64,000 bases of DNA, from positions 2,400,015 through 2,464,014 of the forward strand of contig NZ_OESG01000014.1 in assembly GCF_900240945.1 (NCBI RefSeq), written 5' to 3'. A program made the translations under genes and the position numbers. Numbering within the stretch: the stretch's first letter is position 1; each line of letters begins with the position of its first letter. Below the pieces are notes generated by a model. That model was not told the DNA's origin, made no database searches, and worked only from the letters and a program-made list of their open reading frames with translations. This DNA is from Mycobacterium sp. 3519A (lineage in GTDB: Bacteria; Actinomycetota; Actinomycetes; Mycobacteriales; Mycobacteriaceae). This document shows, in pieces, positions 17,018-25,712 of this stretch.

Positions 17018-17988
17018 AGCAAGAAGGGTTCGCCGCCGACCTCTACCGCAAGCCCGAGGTGTTGCGGCGACTCGCCACGACGCTGGAGGCGGGCAACCCG
17101 TGGGCGCAGGTTGTTCCGCGCGACGTCGAACGGGTGGTGCTGATCGGGATGGGGTCGTCGGCCTACGCCGGTGGGGTAGCTGCGGCGCGGATGCGGGCGG
17201 CCGGGCTCGTCGCCACGTCCGAACTGGCGTCGTCGCAACTGCTTCCGGCGTGGGACGCCCGCACGTTGGTCGTTGCCACCTCCGCCAGCGGCCGATCCGC
17301 CGAAACCCTGAATGCGCTGGGCCGGTTACCCGCAGGAGCTCATGCCGTCGCCCTGACGAACACGCCGGGGTCACCGATCACCGAGGATTGCGGCTCGACC
17401 GTCATGCTGGAAGCCGAACCCGAAGTCGGTGGCGTAGCGTGCCGGAGCTATCAGCACACGCTCGCGTTGCTCATGGCGTTGGAGTGTCAGCTGCGCGGCG
17501 CGAGTACCGGACATCTAGCGAACGTGGTCGCGGCGGCGGCAGAGGCGTCCGCACAACTCATTGCCACCGAATCCGAATGGTGCCCAGCTGTTTCCGGCCT
17601 GTTGCTCGGCCCGCACGGTACGCATTTGGCCGCTCCGGCCCACCGGCTGTGCTCCGCCCAACAAGGTGCGCTGATGCTGCGGGAAGGACCTCGCCGCCCC
17701 GCTGTCGCCTGCGAAACCGGCGATTGGAGCCATGTCGACGTCTATCTCACCAAGACCACGGATTACCGACTACTCGTCTTCGCGGGTTCCAAGTGGGAGC
17801 CGCAACTGGCCGAATGGACGCAGGCGCGTGGCAGCACTGTCGTCGGGGTTGGCGGCGCTGTGCCCGGCGCACAGTACGACGTCCGCTACGCCGGTGACAC
17901 CGATGACGACGTCAGATTGCTCACCGAGGTTCTGGTGCCCGAACTGGTCGCGGCCGCTGCATGGCAGTCGACCCTCGACGAGAGTTAG
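17014..17988 (+). CDS. SIS-domain sugar isomerase/deaminase-like protein
   Basis: A 324-residue protein whose ATG overlaps the preceding TGA (ATGA). It carries two SIS-type halves: VLIGMGSSAYAG (about 42-53) and ATSASGRSAETL (about 88-99) match the phosphosugar-binding loops of the GlmS isomerase half and of glucosamine-6-phosphate deaminase-like proteins. The likely ligand is a hexosamine phosphate, possibly the product of the neighbouring kinase. There is no glutaminase domain, so it is not a full GlmS. Whether it isomerises, deaminates or only senses the sugar phosphate is not decided by sequence. Confidence 0.78.
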   Translation: MKQEGFAADLYRKPEVLRRLATTLEAGNPWAQVVPRDVERVVLIGMGSSAYAGGVAAARMRAAGLVATSELASSQLLPAWDARTLVVATSASGRSAETLNALGRLPAGAHAVALTNTPGSPITEDCGSTVMLEAEPEVGGVACRSYQHTLALLMALECQLRGASTGHLANVVAAAAEASAQLIATESEWCPAVSGLLLGPHGTHLAAPAHRLCSAQQGALMLREGPRRPAVACETGDWSHVDVYLTKTTDYRLLVFAGSKWEPQLAEWTQARGSTVVGVGGAVPGAQYDVRYAGDTDDDVRLLTEVLVPELVAAAAWQSTLDES

Positions 17989-17996
17989 CCGACGCC

Positions 17997-18029
17997 CCTG
18001 AGTTCTGCTGTGGGATCACGGAACTCAGG
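17997..18029. terminator. Inverted repeat, possible terminator
   Basis: Perfect 9-base arms CCTGAGTTC (17997-18005) and GAACTCAGG (18021-18029) with a 15-base loop, nine bases after the SIS gene stop and between convergent genes. There is no T-run, as is common in mycobacteria. Confidence 0.45.
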
Positions 18030-18169
18030 ATGTCCGCACCCGAGGCATCAATTTGCATCGGCAGCGGCCGGTAGCCGATCGTGTAGCCGGCCACCATATC
18101 GGTGAATTCCATTGCCAGCGGCGCCCGACCTTTGCCCCGCGGCCGGTACAGACCACGGGCACTTCAAGG

Positions 18170-18574
18170 TCACGAGTACGGCCGTCGCGGCCGCGAGTGT
18201 CGGAATTCGTCGGGATCTACCGGGCGCTTCTTCTTTGGAAGCCCTTCGACGACAAGCAGGTACGACTCGGTCACCAGATTGTCGACGAGTCGTGGTTCGA
18301 TGCCGCCACCGGGATGAAGCGTGATCCAGTGCTCCTTGTTCATGTGGTACCCCGCGGTGATCTGCTCATGAGCTTCGCGCAGGAACTTCGCATCGGCGGG
18401 ATCAGCCTTCAGGATGACGACTGGTTCTCCGGGCATCGCGGTATGCAGCATGAACACCTTGCCGCCAACCTTCCACAGGTCCCAGTCGCCGGAGGCCTGA
18501 TGAGTCCGCTCCGCGCCGGGGAGCTCGTCAGCATGGGTAGCCGATCGCGCCTGCAGCCGCGTGTCATGTTCCAT
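18170..18574 (-). CDS. MmcQ/YjbR-family protein
   Basis: The 134-residue protein has the YjbR pattern: an aromatic residue plus KVGGKVFMLH, VVILKADP, then NKEHWITLHPGG and LVDNLVTESYLLVV. This is a small double-wing-like fold of unproven function, often called DNA-binding. The ATG 18574 is preceded by AGGAG at a good distance. It lies 62 bases downstream of the nitroreductase gene on the same strand and is probably co-transcribed with it. Confidence 0.82.
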   Translation of the reverse strand: MEHDTRLQARSATHADELPGAERTHQASGDWDLWKVGGKVFMLHTAMPGEPVVILKADPADAKFLREAHEQITAGYHMNKEHWITLHPGGGIEPRLVDNLVTESYLLVVEGLPKKKRPVDPDEFRHSRPRRPYS

Positions 18575-18636
18575 TGTGATGCTCCTGGTGGTCGCGCCGC
18601 GGTGGCTCACGACGCCGAGCCGACACGGCTCCGGGT

Positions 18637-19284
18637 CTAAAGGAAGGTGAACAGACGGTCGGGGTTCAATCTTGAGATCCGAGTCGTATAGGCCTTCTCC
18701 TGATGCGGGTAGCCCAACCCCATGAGAAGCGTTGTCGTGTAACCAGTCCCGACAATTCCGAACGCCTCATCAACGCTGTCCCGGTCGAAGCCCTCGAAAG
18801 GTGTCGCCTCGACACCGAGGGCGGCGGCGGCCATCATCGTCATTCCGACAGCCATGTAGGTCTGCTTCTCCATCCAGTGGTCCAAATCCTTGAACTTCGA
18901 GGATCGAATGTTGAGGAAGTCTCGGGTCATGAACTCCCACAGCTCCTGCTTCGACAGATCCGGGAAGCGGCCGTCGGCCCGTTCTTTGGCAAAAACTGCA
19001 TCCATGTGCTCGTCGGGCAGGTCGGTCAGCGTAGTAACGATGATGTCGTGCGACGCGTTCTGGACTTTCTCCCCGTTGTCGCTGAAGCGTTCGCCCAAGT
19101 TGTTCGCGAGCTTCTCCTTGGCCTCCGGCGTTGCGAGAACGTAGAAATGGTTGGGCTGCACGTTGACCGACGTCGGAGCCGACCGCAGAAAACACAACAG
19201 CTGCTGCAACGTCTCTTCCGGGATGGTTCTCGTCGGGTCGAAATACCGCGTGAGGTGCTTGTCCATCAGCTTTGCGAGGTCCAT
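18637..19284 (-). CDS. NfsB-like NAD(P)H nitroreductase
   Basis: A 215-residue FMN-dependent nitroreductase-family protein. It begins with the RYFDPTRTIPEE region, has SAPTSVNVQPNHFYVLAT (the flavin-binding SS-x-N-x-QP type motif) and ends with LMGLGYPHQEKAYTTRISR. Such homodimers reduce nitro groups, quinones or pteridines with NAD(P)H. AGGAAG precedes ATG 19284. A palindrome GGACT-AAAA-AGTCC lies 140 bases upstream and may be its operator. Confidence 0.85.
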   Translation of the reverse strand: MDLAKLMDKHLTRYFDPTRTIPEETLQQLLCFLRSAPTSVNVQPNHFYVLATPEAKEKLANNLGERFSDNGEKVQNASHDIIVTTLTDLPDEHMDAVFAKERADGRFPDLSKQELWEFMTRDFLNIRSSKFKDLDHWMEKQTYMAVGMTMMAAAALGVEATPFEGFDRDSVDEAFGIVGTGYTTTLLMGLGYPHQEKAYTTRISRLNPDRLFTFL

Positions 19285-19425
19285 GGGCTTCCTACTTTCT
19301 TTCTTCGTGAAACGGGTTTGGGTTATCGGCGGGTCGAGATCGTCAGTTCATCGACGGGTGCGAGCGTGATCGCCGACATAACAGGGCGGCATGCCGCTGG
19401 CGGCCCAGCGAGAGTATCACGCAAT

Positions 19426-19439
19426 GGACTAAAAAGTCC
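19426..19439. promoter_or_regulatory. Small palindrome, candidate operator
   Basis: GGACT-AAAA-AGTCC lies in the 287-base region between the divergent nitroreductase and deformylase genes. Related GGACT/AGTC repeats occur at 22545-22583. Confidence 0.3.
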
Positions 19440-19571
19440 TTTAAATGCGTTCATTCGCGGCGTCTCTGGCGTCTGAACTGCCACCTGTTCAGATGCGCAA
19501 CCGGGCCTTGCAATCGCCGATATCCAAGGCACACAGGATGATTCGTAACTGTTGGCGTATCCTCGGCCCTT

Positions 19572-20183
19572 ATGGGTGTCATACCGATCCGCATTGTCGG
19601 AGATCCCGCTCTGCATACTCCCACCCGTCTGGTATCCGTCAGCGCCGACGGGTCGTTACCGCTCGATCTTGCGCATCTCATCGGAGATCTGTACGACACG
19701 CTCGCGGCATCGAAGGGAGTTGGCCTGTCGGCCAACCAGATCGGAGCCGACCTTCGCATCTTCGTCTACGACTGCCCGCGAGCGCGTGTGGAATCCGCAC
19801 GCATCCGGGGTTGCGTTGTCAACCCGGTGCTGGAGACTGCCGATTGGCCTGCGGGTCCACCCGATCCGGTCAGCGACGAGGAGGGCTGCCTATCAGTGCC
19901 GGGGGAGAAATTTCCGATCGCCCGCGCGAACTGGGCACGGGTCACCGGATTGGATGCGGACGGTGAGCCAGTCACGGTGGAGGGCACTGGACTGATCGCA
20001 CGAATGCTGCAACACGAAGTCGGGCACCTCGACGGTGAGCTATACATCGATCGCCTGGCACCGCCCTACGCCGTCCGCGCCTCCGACGCTGTTACCGCAC
20101 ATGGCTGGGGGGTCCCGGGGCTTTCCTGGACGCCCGGTGTCGATCCGAATCCATTCGCTGATAGCGGCAACACGCGAAAGTAG
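19572..20183 (+). CDS. def: Peptide deformylase (second-type, accessory)
   Basis: The 203-residue enzyme has all three deformylase motifs: [10 protein letters not shown] (about 49-58), EGCLSVPG (about 105) and QHEVGHLDG (about 144), whose Cys and two His ligands hold the metal and whose Glu is catalytic. It removes the N-formyl group from nascent proteins. A TATCCT at 19558-19563 sits about nine bases before the ATG and there is no ribosome site, so the message is probably leaderless. Essential def genes usually lie near fmt or similar housekeeping genes; this one is isolated and could be a second copy, for example one linked to inhibitor tolerance. Confidence 0.9.
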   Translation: MGVIPIRIVGDPALHTPTRLVSVSADGSLPLDLAHLIGDLYDTLAASKGVGLSANQIGADLRIFVYDCPRARVESARIRGCVVNPVLETADWPAGPPDPVSDEEGCLSVPGEKFPIARANWARVTGLDADGEPVTVEGTGLIARMLQHEVGHLDGELYIDRLAPPYAVRASDAVTAHGWGVPGLSWTPGVDPNPFADSGNTRK

Positions 20184-20309
20184 ATTTCCGAACAGAGGCA
20201 ATCGCCACCAAGACAGTTGCGTTGACCCCATCCGGCTGTGCGCGGGCGTCATGATCGCTTTACCGCAGGTTTAGGAGTCGACCGAGCGGTCCACCATGAC
20301 GAGCCTTTG

Positions 20310-21131
20310 TCAGCCATTGATCAGCTCGACGATGTGGCCGAAGTCCAGGTTTGATCCGAGCGCCTTGAGGTCTCCCTCGACTAGCCTCGTGGCCGCCTCT
20401 CGGGTGGCTCCGAGAGCGTAGGTATAAGGGTCGACGCCAAGGCTGATTCGACGCACACCGATCGTCTGCAGTTCTGCGAGTGTAGCGGCATCGTGCGGGC
20501 TGACTAGGACATTGACCGGCTTGGGGGCGACAGCGTTGATGACTGCGCTAATCGAGGCGCGATCAGGCAGATTCGGTGCGTAAAGGACGTCAGCTCCTGC
20601 CTCCGCGAATGCGGCAAGGCGGCGGATGGTGTCGTCGAGGTCGGAAATGCCCCACAAGAAGTTGTCCGTACGGCCGGTCAAGACGATCCGTCCGCGCGCA
20701 GCTGCGGCGGCAGCCTCGATGCGGCGAACCGCATCATCGAATTCACGAATCGGCTTGGTGGGGTCACCGGTGGTGTCCTCGACTCCGATGCCAGCCAGAC
20801 CGTAAGCGATTGATGCCTCGACAGTGGCACGGACGTCTTGGGGCGTCTCGCCGTAGCCGTCCTCGAAGTCGCCGTTGATCGGAAGTCCACTCACGGAGGT
20901 GAGTAAGGCGGCGTGATCGAGATGCTCGTCACGGCTGACGGCGTGGATGCCGTCGATCCGGCCAAGCGTCGCGGCGAGAACCGCGGATGAGGTGGCGATG
21001 GATTTGAATCCGGTTTCCTTGAAGAGCAGAGCCGACGGTCCATCCCATGCGTTGGGCATGATGAATGTTGCGGGACCACGGTGGAGTTCGGTGAACTCTT
21101 CGTAACGTGCCCGGGCTGCTGCGTCGTTCAT
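20310..21131 (-). CDS. Isocitrate lyase/PEP mutase superfamily protein
   Basis: A 273-residue TIM-barrel protein with FIMPNAWDGPSALLFKETGFKSIA-type opening, NGDFEDGYG (metal-binding acidic loop), GVEDTTG and VLTGRTDNFL. These fit the PEP mutase/oxaloacetate hydrolase/methylisocitrate-lyase-like subfamily. The isocitrate lyase signature KKCGH is absent, so isocitrate cleavage is unlikely. Many relatives act on small oxo- or hydroxy-acids or are uncharacterised. It is isolated: the downstream gap holds the end of def and the upstream gap is 454 bases. Confidence 0.8.
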   Translation of the reverse strand: MNDAAARARYEEFTELHRGPATFIMPNAWDGPSALLFKETGFKSIATSSAVLAATLGRIDGIHAVSRDEHLDHAALLTSVSGLPINGDFEDGYGETPQDVRATVEASIAYGLAGIGVEDTTGDPTKPIREFDDAVRRIEAAAAAARGRIVLTGRTDNFLWGISDLDDTIRRLAAFAEAGADVLYAPNLPDRASISAVINAVAPKPVNVLVSPHDAATLAELQTIGVRRISLGVDPYTYALGATREAATRLVEGDLKALGSNLDFGHIVELING

Positions 21132-21585
21132 GGCGGAGCTGTCCTTTCAATGATCCGCGAAGTTCTATCCAGTGGGATGGGAAGTGCGAGAGACGAAGAT
21201 GACCCACGCCGCGGATGTGGGCGGCCACACGTACGCAGCAGTTCGCTACACATCGCCGCGCTGAATATGGAGAGTGCCGCGTAGATCCGGCTGGAACTGG
21301 CGCGGGCCATGACGACCGGGCCGGTCTGTGGGGCTGCCGTAGATGCCGTCATCGTTCCACGTCTTTCAGATACTTGATATCGCTCGACCTCGAACCAATC
21401 GCCGTGGTCTTCGGCGGTCGGGCGGTTGTTGTACCGCCGGGCTGGACTGGCTGGAAGTTGTTCTTGCTCTTCACCAGAGCTTCTCGCGAGCAGGGTGAAT
21501 AGTCATCACCCCCAGCACATGTTCACCCGGGTGACTCCTGCGCGGCCGACTGTCTTTGCGATCGATTGTGGGGCAGGTCGACGGG
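21132..21585. other. Intergenic stretch with no recognisable gene
   Basis: A 454-base gap between two leftward genes. Short open frames exist on both strands but show no ribosome site or recognisable protein. The right part must hold the terminator of 21586-22122 and the left part the promoter of 20310-21131; neither stands out. Confidence 0.5.
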
Positions 21586-22122
21586 TCACAGTGGGACTAC
21601 CGGCCATTCGTTGTCGACGCGAGCCATGATGTTGAAGTAGTTGGTCAGTGTGTTGAGCGCCAGGTTGGCCACGAGTTCTCCGATCTCTTCCTCGGTTACG
21701 CCGGCCTGACGCGCGGCGCTGATGTCGGATTCGTCGACGTCGCCGAAGTTGGCAGCGATGGTGTTCGACAATTTCAGCAGAGCGGCTACGTGTGGATCGT
21801 CAGATTCGCACCTGCGAGCCTTCGCCAGTTCGGCCGCATCAACCTTGTTTGTGGTTGCACCAACGTAGGTGTGCGACGACAGGCAGTACTCGCATCCGTT
21901 GAATTCAGCGGAGGCGATGGCCAGACGCGCACGAGTGCCCGCTGGAATGGTCCCACCGGCTACTGCGGTGAATAAGGCGAGGTAACTCTTGAGTAGAGCG
22001 GGGCTGTTTGCCATCACTTTCGTCATGTCCGGGATGGAACCCAACGTCTTCTTTACCTGCTTCAAGAGGTCGGCGGCTTGGCCGTGCGCCGCACCGGGCT
22101 CGATGGGGGTGAAGTAGGTCAT
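21586..22122 (-). CDS. Carboxymuconolactone decarboxylase/AhpD-like protein
   Basis: A 178-residue all-helical protein. The signature EFNGCEYCLSSHTYVG contains Cys-x-x-Ser-His in place of the two-Cys AhpD centre, as in the peroxidase-related CMD subfamily. Relatives reduce peroxides or are of unknown role. GAGAGGA precedes ATG 22122. A longer in-frame extension up to 22443 has no family resemblance. Regulation is not visible, but GGACT-type palindromes lie about 420 bases upstream. Confidence 0.82.
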   Translation of the reverse strand: MTYFTPIEPGAAHGQAADLLKQVKKTLGSIPDMTKVMANSPALLKSYLALFTAVAGGTIPAGTRARLAIASAEFNGCEYCLSSHTYVGATTNKVDAAELAKARRCESDDPHVAALLKLSNTIAANFGDVDESDISAARQAGVTEEEIGELVANLALNTLTNYFNIMARVDNEWPVVPL

Positions 22123-22814
22123 TGCGGGTTCCTCTCGTAGGGATCGACGTCTAATGGGCTTGACGGACAAATCGATTCGCCTGCATGCTCGGGAGCTCTT
22201 CATTCCCGCGCTTCTGCAGTAGGTGGGCAAGTTCGGATTCCTCGGCGAGTAGCGGATTCCACGATGACCAACTTCGCCGACACTGGAAGCCGTTCCTGTA
22301 TAGCGCGACGAATGCCACTGCGCCGGGGTAGCGGGCAGTTCGCGTGCACACGTGAATCCTTCGTTCTGAGCCTGACTTTCGCTGAGGCGCCGACCCTCAC
22401 CAACTGAGGCTTGGCGTGAATAACCTGCAGCATGTCGTCGCAATTACGGTCGATGGTGATGCCCCTGACGCCCATCTGCGGACCCATCGAGTGGCCGCGC
22501 TGCACCTGATGATCAACGCCACACGATGTGGCTATCGGGGCGTCTGGACTCCAAGTCTAAACCCGTACGGACCATATAGTCCACTAAATCTCGCCCCCGT
22601 CCGACGACCAACGCTTCGAGTTGGCATTTCGGCGAATCGGCACGGGGTTGCTCGAATCCTAGTGTGCGAGAGGAATATCGGGGATAAGCCGAACATCGGA
22701 ATCGTCGTTGCTGGTGGCGCGACCGCCGATGTTTGCACGGCAGCGTGCGAGCAGTTGACCGCGGCGACGACGACGGCGCCTGATCGGGAGACGCACGGTC
22801 TGTGGGTGTGGGCA
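22123..22814. other. Intergenic region with decayed coding DNA
   Basis: A 690-base stretch without an intact gene. It holds palindromic GGACT/AGTC-type motifs at 22545-22583 and adjoins the remnant of an LLM oxidoreductase at 22815-23020. A minus-strand frame at 22200-22505 has a protein-like beginning, but I cannot place it in a family. Confidence 0.45.
22545..22583. promoter_or_regulatory. Paired palindromic GGACT-like motifs
   Basis: TGGACT-CCA-AGTCTA (22545-22559) is followed by GGAC-CATATA-GTCC (22569-22582). Both resemble the palindrome at 19426-19439. Function is unknown; they may be operators left from lost genes. Confidence 0.25.
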
Positions 22815-23020
22815 CAAATGTCCATAGTGCTCGAACGGCTGCCGATACAACTGCACCATCCGGTTGGTGCGAAACGGAGGCCAGAAGATGTGGTTGGCGA
22901 AGAAACCATCGCCGTAGAACGCCGCCAATTCGGCCGCCTCGGGTGTTCGGAGGGAACCGTGCCAGACGAACGGCGGGGCGCCGTCCATCGCGGTGCCAGC
23001 GTGACGCCTTGCAGCGTTAT
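22815..23020 (-). pseudogene. Remnant of an LLM-class F420/FMN-dependent oxidoreductase
   Basis: Minus-strand 22988-22815 encodes FVWHGSLRTPEAAELAAFYG, then a GDGFFANHIFW segment and RMVQLYRQPFEHYGH. This is the internal block of a luciferase-like oxidoreductase common in mycobacteria. Upstream, LQGVTLAPR continues the same family in another frame, so there is a frameshift near 22988. Downstream of GH the family similarity stops abruptly. No intact N- or C-terminal half exists, so it is a truncated, frameshifted relic. Confidence 0.6.
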
Positions 23021-23057
23021 CGCTTGCCGGCGGTCTCGGGGCGGACCGGATTCTTCG

Positions 23058-23558
23058 TCACATGCACGGCGCGGCTGTCGGAGACCACGCCAGCGGTGGG
23101 TAGACAGGCATCGGATACATGGGAGCCGACGTGTTCGCCCAGTTTCCAGCGGGCATCGGAGCGTTGTGCCATGGGCAGTAGATGGTCTCGGCGGCGGACG
23201 TGATGCTGTTCGCATCGTCGAAGGAGTACGGCCCGCCGTAGCGCTGATCCAGCGCATATAGCGCTTGCATTGGCGATTGGCCGGTGTCGCGCCGCTGACA
23301 CGTTGTTATCGCCTGGGATCGCACGAGTGGGAAGTTCCATACCACCAGCGCGCGCTCCTGATCGGGCCGCGTCAGCAGCCAGTAGAAGCGAGCGTCGGAA
23401 GTGTTGTTCACCGGATGGGTCTCTACCTCGGGGACGTTGGAGTACCCTGCGCCGCCCCGATCGTCGGCGTGGGCGGCAGGCAAAACGAGCAGCCCTGCCA
23501 ACGGCGCAACGGCCAACACCAGGCGTGCAGCCAGCTTCTTGACGGCTTCCCTTTTCAT
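23058..23558 (-). CDS. Secreted DUF732-like mycobacterial protein
   Basis: A 166-residue protein with a clear signal peptide (basic MKREAVKKLAARLV, then VLAVAPLAGLLVLPAAHA before DD). The mature domain has two Cys residues (TTCQRRDTGQS and ETIYCPWH) about 50 apart, placed like the conserved disulfide of the DUF732 family, which is abundant and uncharacterised in mycobacteria. The C-terminal tail is Pro-rich. It is probably exported by Sec to the cell wall or medium. Confidence 0.6.
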   Translation of the reverse strand: MKREAVKKLAARLVLAVAPLAGLLVLPAAHADDRGGAGYSNVPEVETHPVNNTSDARFYWLLTRPDQERALVVWNFPLVRSQAITTCQRRDTGQSPMQALYALDQRYGGPYSFDDANSITSAAETIYCPWHNAPMPAGNWANTSAPMYPMPVYPPLAWSPTAAPCM

Positions 23559-23701
23559 CGGGACCGGTCCGCGTTCGTCGAACTCATGATGCTTCTCTTG
23601 GGTAGGTGTGACGAGTTACTCGCAGGCGAGTCATCGACGTCTCGCCCCGTTGACGAGTGGGTGCCGCTCGAGAAGGGCACCCATCCCGTGAATTCTGTTG
23701 T

Positions 23702-24253
23702 TTAGCAAGCGTTCTGGCTGACAGTGATGTGGTCGGCCTGGCCTGCGACCTGTGTACCGCAGACGTTGAGGCTCAGCACACCGGCCTCGTCCTTCTTCTG
23801 CTTGCCTGCCTCGACGACGCCTGCGAGGTTGACCACGGTGTTGCCGCTGCTGTGTTTGGCGGTAGTGGTCTTGCCGGCGAGGGTGAGGACGTTGTTGCTC
23901 GTACCGTCCACCTCGGTCTCGGCGAAAATCGAAAGGGCGCCGCTGTCGGTGGTCTGCGGATCCTGTCCGACAGTGGACTTGCCGTTGAAGGCGATGGCAG
24001 TGTTTCCCGTGCCCTTGCCCGTGGAGATTGCCGCGGACGGACTCAGGAAGCTGATTGCCAAGGCCGCGTTGTCCTGGGTGGCCCGTGCGTAAGCGCCATC
24101 CTCTGTTTGATCTCCGAACCCGATTGTCCCGGCGCCGTCGGTGCCGGGATCGAGGGAGATGCCAGGGGCTGCCGAAGCCGTGCCGGCACCGACCATTGCG
24201 GCTGCGACGGCACCGGCGAACACGGCACCAGCGGTGAACTTCCGAATACTCAT
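23702..24253 (-). CDS. Secreted mycobacterial protein of unknown function
   Basis: A 183-residue protein with a typical signal peptide (MSIRKFTAGAVFAGAVAAAM, then GTASAAPG cleavage site). The mature part is Gly/Thr/Ala-rich, beta-prone, and ends with two Cys (LNVCGTQ and QNAC at the last residue) likely to form a disulfide. I do not recognise a characterised family, though the style matches conserved mycobacterial exported proteins. A ribosome-like AGAGAAGAAG precedes the ATG. A nested inverted repeat lies 150 bases upstream. Confidence 0.65.
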   Translation of the reverse strand: MSIRKFTAGAVFAGAVAAAMVGAGTASAAPGISLDPGTDGAGTIGFGDQTEDGAYARATQDNAALAISFLSPSAAISTGKGTGNTAIAFNGKSTVGQDPQTTDSGALSIFAETEVDGTSNNVLTLAGKTTTAKHSSGNTVVNLAGVVEAGKQKKDEAGVLSLNVCGTQVAGQADHITVSQNAC

Positions 24254-24401
24254 ACTTCTTCTCTTTCTGTTGGCGACCCCGTTCGTCGGGGCCTCGCGAC
24301 CGGACCACCCGGCCTCGACATCCCGGCGCTTTCTGGCTCACGACAGCTTCAGTCGTTCGTATCCGCTTGTGGGGCATTGCATTGAGGGCCGCGACGCTTG
24401 A

Positions 24402-24479
24402 ACCTGACCCGCGGCCCGCCGAGCCAACCCCGCAAACGTCTCGACGGGCCTCGTGCCGCCACGAGCCGGCGGGTCAGGT
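24402..24479. repeat. Nested inverted repeat in a divergent promoter region
   Basis: Outer arms ACCTGACCCGC (24402-24412) and GCGGGTCAGGT (24469-24479) are perfect over 11 bases. An inner perfect hairpin CTCGTG-CCGC-CACGAG occupies 24450-24465. The rest of the 428-base gap 24254-24681 holds no gene I can support. Confidence 0.6.
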
Positions 24480-24681
24480 GCTAGCAAGAATAGGAAAGAA
24501 ACAGCAACAATGTCAATAAAACGGAGAAAAAATCCGGAACATTTGTTCTGATGGCAAGCGACGGCCAGGGGTCGTCCGAGCTAGCAGCTGTCGAGATCCT
24601 GACGTCCGCGCCGATTTCTACGACGCGTGGCAAGCCGATGGTGAGAGACTGAAGACACTCATCAGCGCGAGGAGGACCGCG

Positions 24682-25134
24682 ATGGCCACGGTGTATGTGG
24701 TGACGGCGGGCAGTGGCGACACCTATCGCGTCGAACGGGTCTACCTCGACCGCGACGAGGCATACGGATTTACCGAGGCATACAACGGAATGGCCCCCAT
24801 TGAGCCTGTTCAAGTCGAGGAATGGGCGTCCGGTGCGCCGCCGGCGGCCTACGACGGCCCTTACTGGCGGGCGCAGTGGTGGGCGCGGGTGCCGGTGAGT
24901 AAGCGGCGCGGCGAACTGCGCCGCACCCGTGAGGGAGAGCGTTTCGACGACTTTGAGATCCGCCAGGAATGGTGGACCGGTGACGCACTGCCCGATGCCA
25001 CAGTGGTGCGGCGCGAACTGGCGGGGGTGCCGAAGGTCGAGGTGGTGGGTCAGTCGAAGGAGAGGGTGGAGGAGCTGTTCTGGGAGACGATCACCCAGGT
25101 CAGAGCGGATCTGGCTGGAGTCTCCTGGAAGTAA
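24682..25134 (+). CDS. Hypothetical protein (150 aa)
   Basis: A soluble, acidic, Trp-rich protein from ATG 24682 with a strong GAGGAGGA ribosome site. It starts with a short beta segment (ATVYVVTAGSGDTYRVERVY) followed by repeated WW-containing text (YWRAQWWARVP, QEWWTG) and a C-terminal helix (KERVEELFWETITQVRADL). I do not recognise the family. A HTH gene follows 82 bases later on the same strand and may be co-transcribed. Confidence 0.65.
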   Translation: MATVYVVTAGSGDTYRVERVYLDRDEAYGFTEAYNGMAPIEPVQVEEWASGAPPAAYDGPYWRAQWWARVPVSKRRGELRRTREGERFDDFEIRQEWWTGDALPDATVVRRELAGVPKVEVVGQSKERVEELFWETITQVRADLAGVSWK

Positions 25135-25216
25135 CTTCCGATCTTGTCCGCGTCAGACGGAAAAAAATGCGCGCGGCGACTCGACATTTCCGCCCCTGGC
25201 GGGTCATGATCCATCA

Positions 25217-25642
25217 ATGGACCTGGAACGCCTGGGCCACCAGATCGTGAGTCGGCGCGTCGCGCTGGGCTATCGCACCCGCACCGACTTGGCCAACAGC
25301 CTTCAGCTCACCGTGCGTACCCTCGCCGACATCGAAAACGGGGTACGCAGGGCCAGCCCAGGCACCTACGCGATGCTGGAGAACAAGTTGGGTTGGGCGC
25401 CGGGGAGTATCGACACCATCCTGGCTGGCGGTGAGCCCAAAGAAATGGTTGTCAAACTTCACCGCGACAGTTCTGAGCGTCGATACGACTCGTTCGTCGT
25501 CGACGCGCTATCGCGAGCCTCTACCGAAGAGTTGCTGTTGGAGTTGCGCCGCCGCATCATCCGCCCCCGCGATAGACGCCGCGAGATGTGGGACGACGAC
25601 GACGGCCTCGACTCGCATGGAGATTGGCCTCAGGAGGGTTAG
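25217..25642 (+). CDS. XRE-type helix-turn-helix regulator
   Basis: A 141-residue protein beginning MDLERLGHQIVSRRVALGYR, with a Cro/CI-type HTH over about residues 3-65 (TDLANSLQLTVRTLADIENG, where the recognition helix and the ENG turn are typical). The C-terminal half is charged, with LLLELRRRI and an acidic WDDDDG end. It may regulate itself and the preceding hypothetical gene. Similar small regulators occur in prophage remnants and toxin-antitoxin loci, but no partner of either kind is visible. Confidence 0.75.
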   Translation: MDLERLGHQIVSRRVALGYRTRTDLANSLQLTVRTLADIENGVRRASPGTYAMLENKLGWAPGSIDTILAGGEPKEMVVKLHRDSSERRYDSFVVDALSRASTEELLLELRRRIIRPRDRRREMWDDDDGLDSHGDWPQEG

Positions 25643-25712
25643 CGGCTCCGGGCCGCGGACCACGAATCATGCTGGCCGACTGGGCCATTGCACATGAACT
25701 TGGTGGCGTTTC

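Noticed and set aside
22200..22505. Minus-strand open frame with protein-like start upstream of the AhpD-like gene
   Set aside because: The distal half is low-quality and no family is recognisable; it overlaps the upstream extension of another frame. It may be decayed coding DNA.
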